From Candidatus Competibacteraceae bacterium (GTDB lineage: Bacteria > Pseudomonadota > Gammaproteobacteria > Competibacterales > Competibacteraceae), in assembly GCA_020445005.1 (NCBI GenBank), contig JAGRHM010000406.1, positions 1-6,584 on the forward strand: a DNA stretch of 6,584 nt, given 5' to 3'. Both the position numbers and the translations under genes were made by a program. This document shows, piece after piece, positions 6,474-6,584 of the stretch (positions are counted from its first letter, which is position 1; each line of letters starts with the position of its first letter). The notes below the pieces were generated by a model. The model was not told the DNA's origin, searched no databases, and saw nothing but the letters and a program-made list of their open reading frames with translations.

Positions 6474-6494
6474 GTCAGGCCAGGCTGGCCTGAC
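6474..6494. other. Nine-base-stem hairpin over the transposase stop codon
   Basis: GTCAGGCCA (6474-6482) and TGGCCTGAC (6486-6494) pair perfectly around a three-base loop. The hairpin includes the transposase stop (6475-6477). No T-run lies downstream on either strand, so it is not an evident intrinsic terminator. It may shield the IS end from read-through or stabilise the mRNA end. Confidence 0.4.
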
Positions 6495-6584
6495 CGGAAA
6501 GTTGTTGATAATAGTTTGCCTCAGCTTCTGCCGGCGGGATATAACCGATCGATTCCAGTAGCCGATGGTGGTTAAACCAGGCGA
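6475..6584 (-). CDS. IS3-family transposase (OrfB, integrase-core), C-terminal 35 residues (partial)
   Basis: The reverse complement reads AWFNHHRLLESIGYIPPAEA, then EANYYQQLSGQASLA and a stop at 6477-6475. The motif WFNHHRLLE-x-IGYIPPAEAEANYY is characteristic of the C-terminus of DDE transposase OrfB in the IS3 family. The catalytic DDE residues and the OrfA part lie beyond the window edge, so intactness cannot be judged. The gene converges on the integrase, separated by 74 bases that include the IS terminus. Confidence 0.88.
   Translation of the reverse strand, partial: AWFNHHRLLESIGYIPPAEAEANYYQQLSGQASLA

Larger units (their letters stand above)
6436..6584 (-). mobile_element. IS3-family insertion sequence, 3' end only
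   Basis: The window ends inside an insertion sequence. It comprises the transposase C-terminus (6475-6584) and a non-coding end of about 39 bases finishing with a TG...CA-type terminus (TGAACCGCCCCGGGTTTCG from 6436 on the plus strand). The boundary may instead be TGGAATGAACC at 6431. The other end and any target duplication lie outside the window. The bases next to the end (GAA, 6433-6435) would be the duplicated target if 6436 is right. Confidence 0.8.

Overview
The window is a chromosomal segment from what is most likely a gammaproteobacterium. It shows the conserved dnaA <- | -> rpmH-rnpA-yidD-yidC-mnmE arrangement, with protein sequences of gammaproteobacterial type (DnaA, YidC, MnmE). 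Genus cannot be fixed from the sequence alone.

Layout. Positions 1-871 hold the first 290 codons of dnaA on the minus strand, cut by the window edge. A 186-base AT-rich gap (872-1057) separates it from the divergent plus-strand cluster and carries a good sigma70-type promoter for rpmH and a small leader hairpin, but no cluster of DnaA boxes. The cluster is rpmH (1058-1192), rnpA (about 1212-1562), yidD (1547-1777), yidC (1777-3612) and mnmE (3669-5009). The first four are tightly packed or overlapping. Together they serve ribosome assembly, tRNA 5' maturation, membrane protein insertion and tRNA wobble-uridine modification. A palindromic, REP-like sequence lies between yidC and mnmE.

From the mnmE stop codon onward the character changes from core genome to accessory DNA. 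A 188-base, AT-richer stretch holds five copies of a TGGACT(C/T) heptamer and two hairpins/inverted repeats. It is followed by an intact 400-residue P4-type tyrosine integrase (5198-6400) reading away from mnmE. This matches the known behaviour of elements such as Salmonella genomic island 1, which integrate into the last codons of mnmE (trmE/thdF). I infer that this is the left end of an integrative element whose cargo lies beyond position 6584. The window ends in the 3' end of an IS3-family transposase on the minus strand together with its terminal repeat.

I found no new defence or other novel multi-gene system inside the window. The most interesting part is the mnmE-integrase junction with its repeat cluster.
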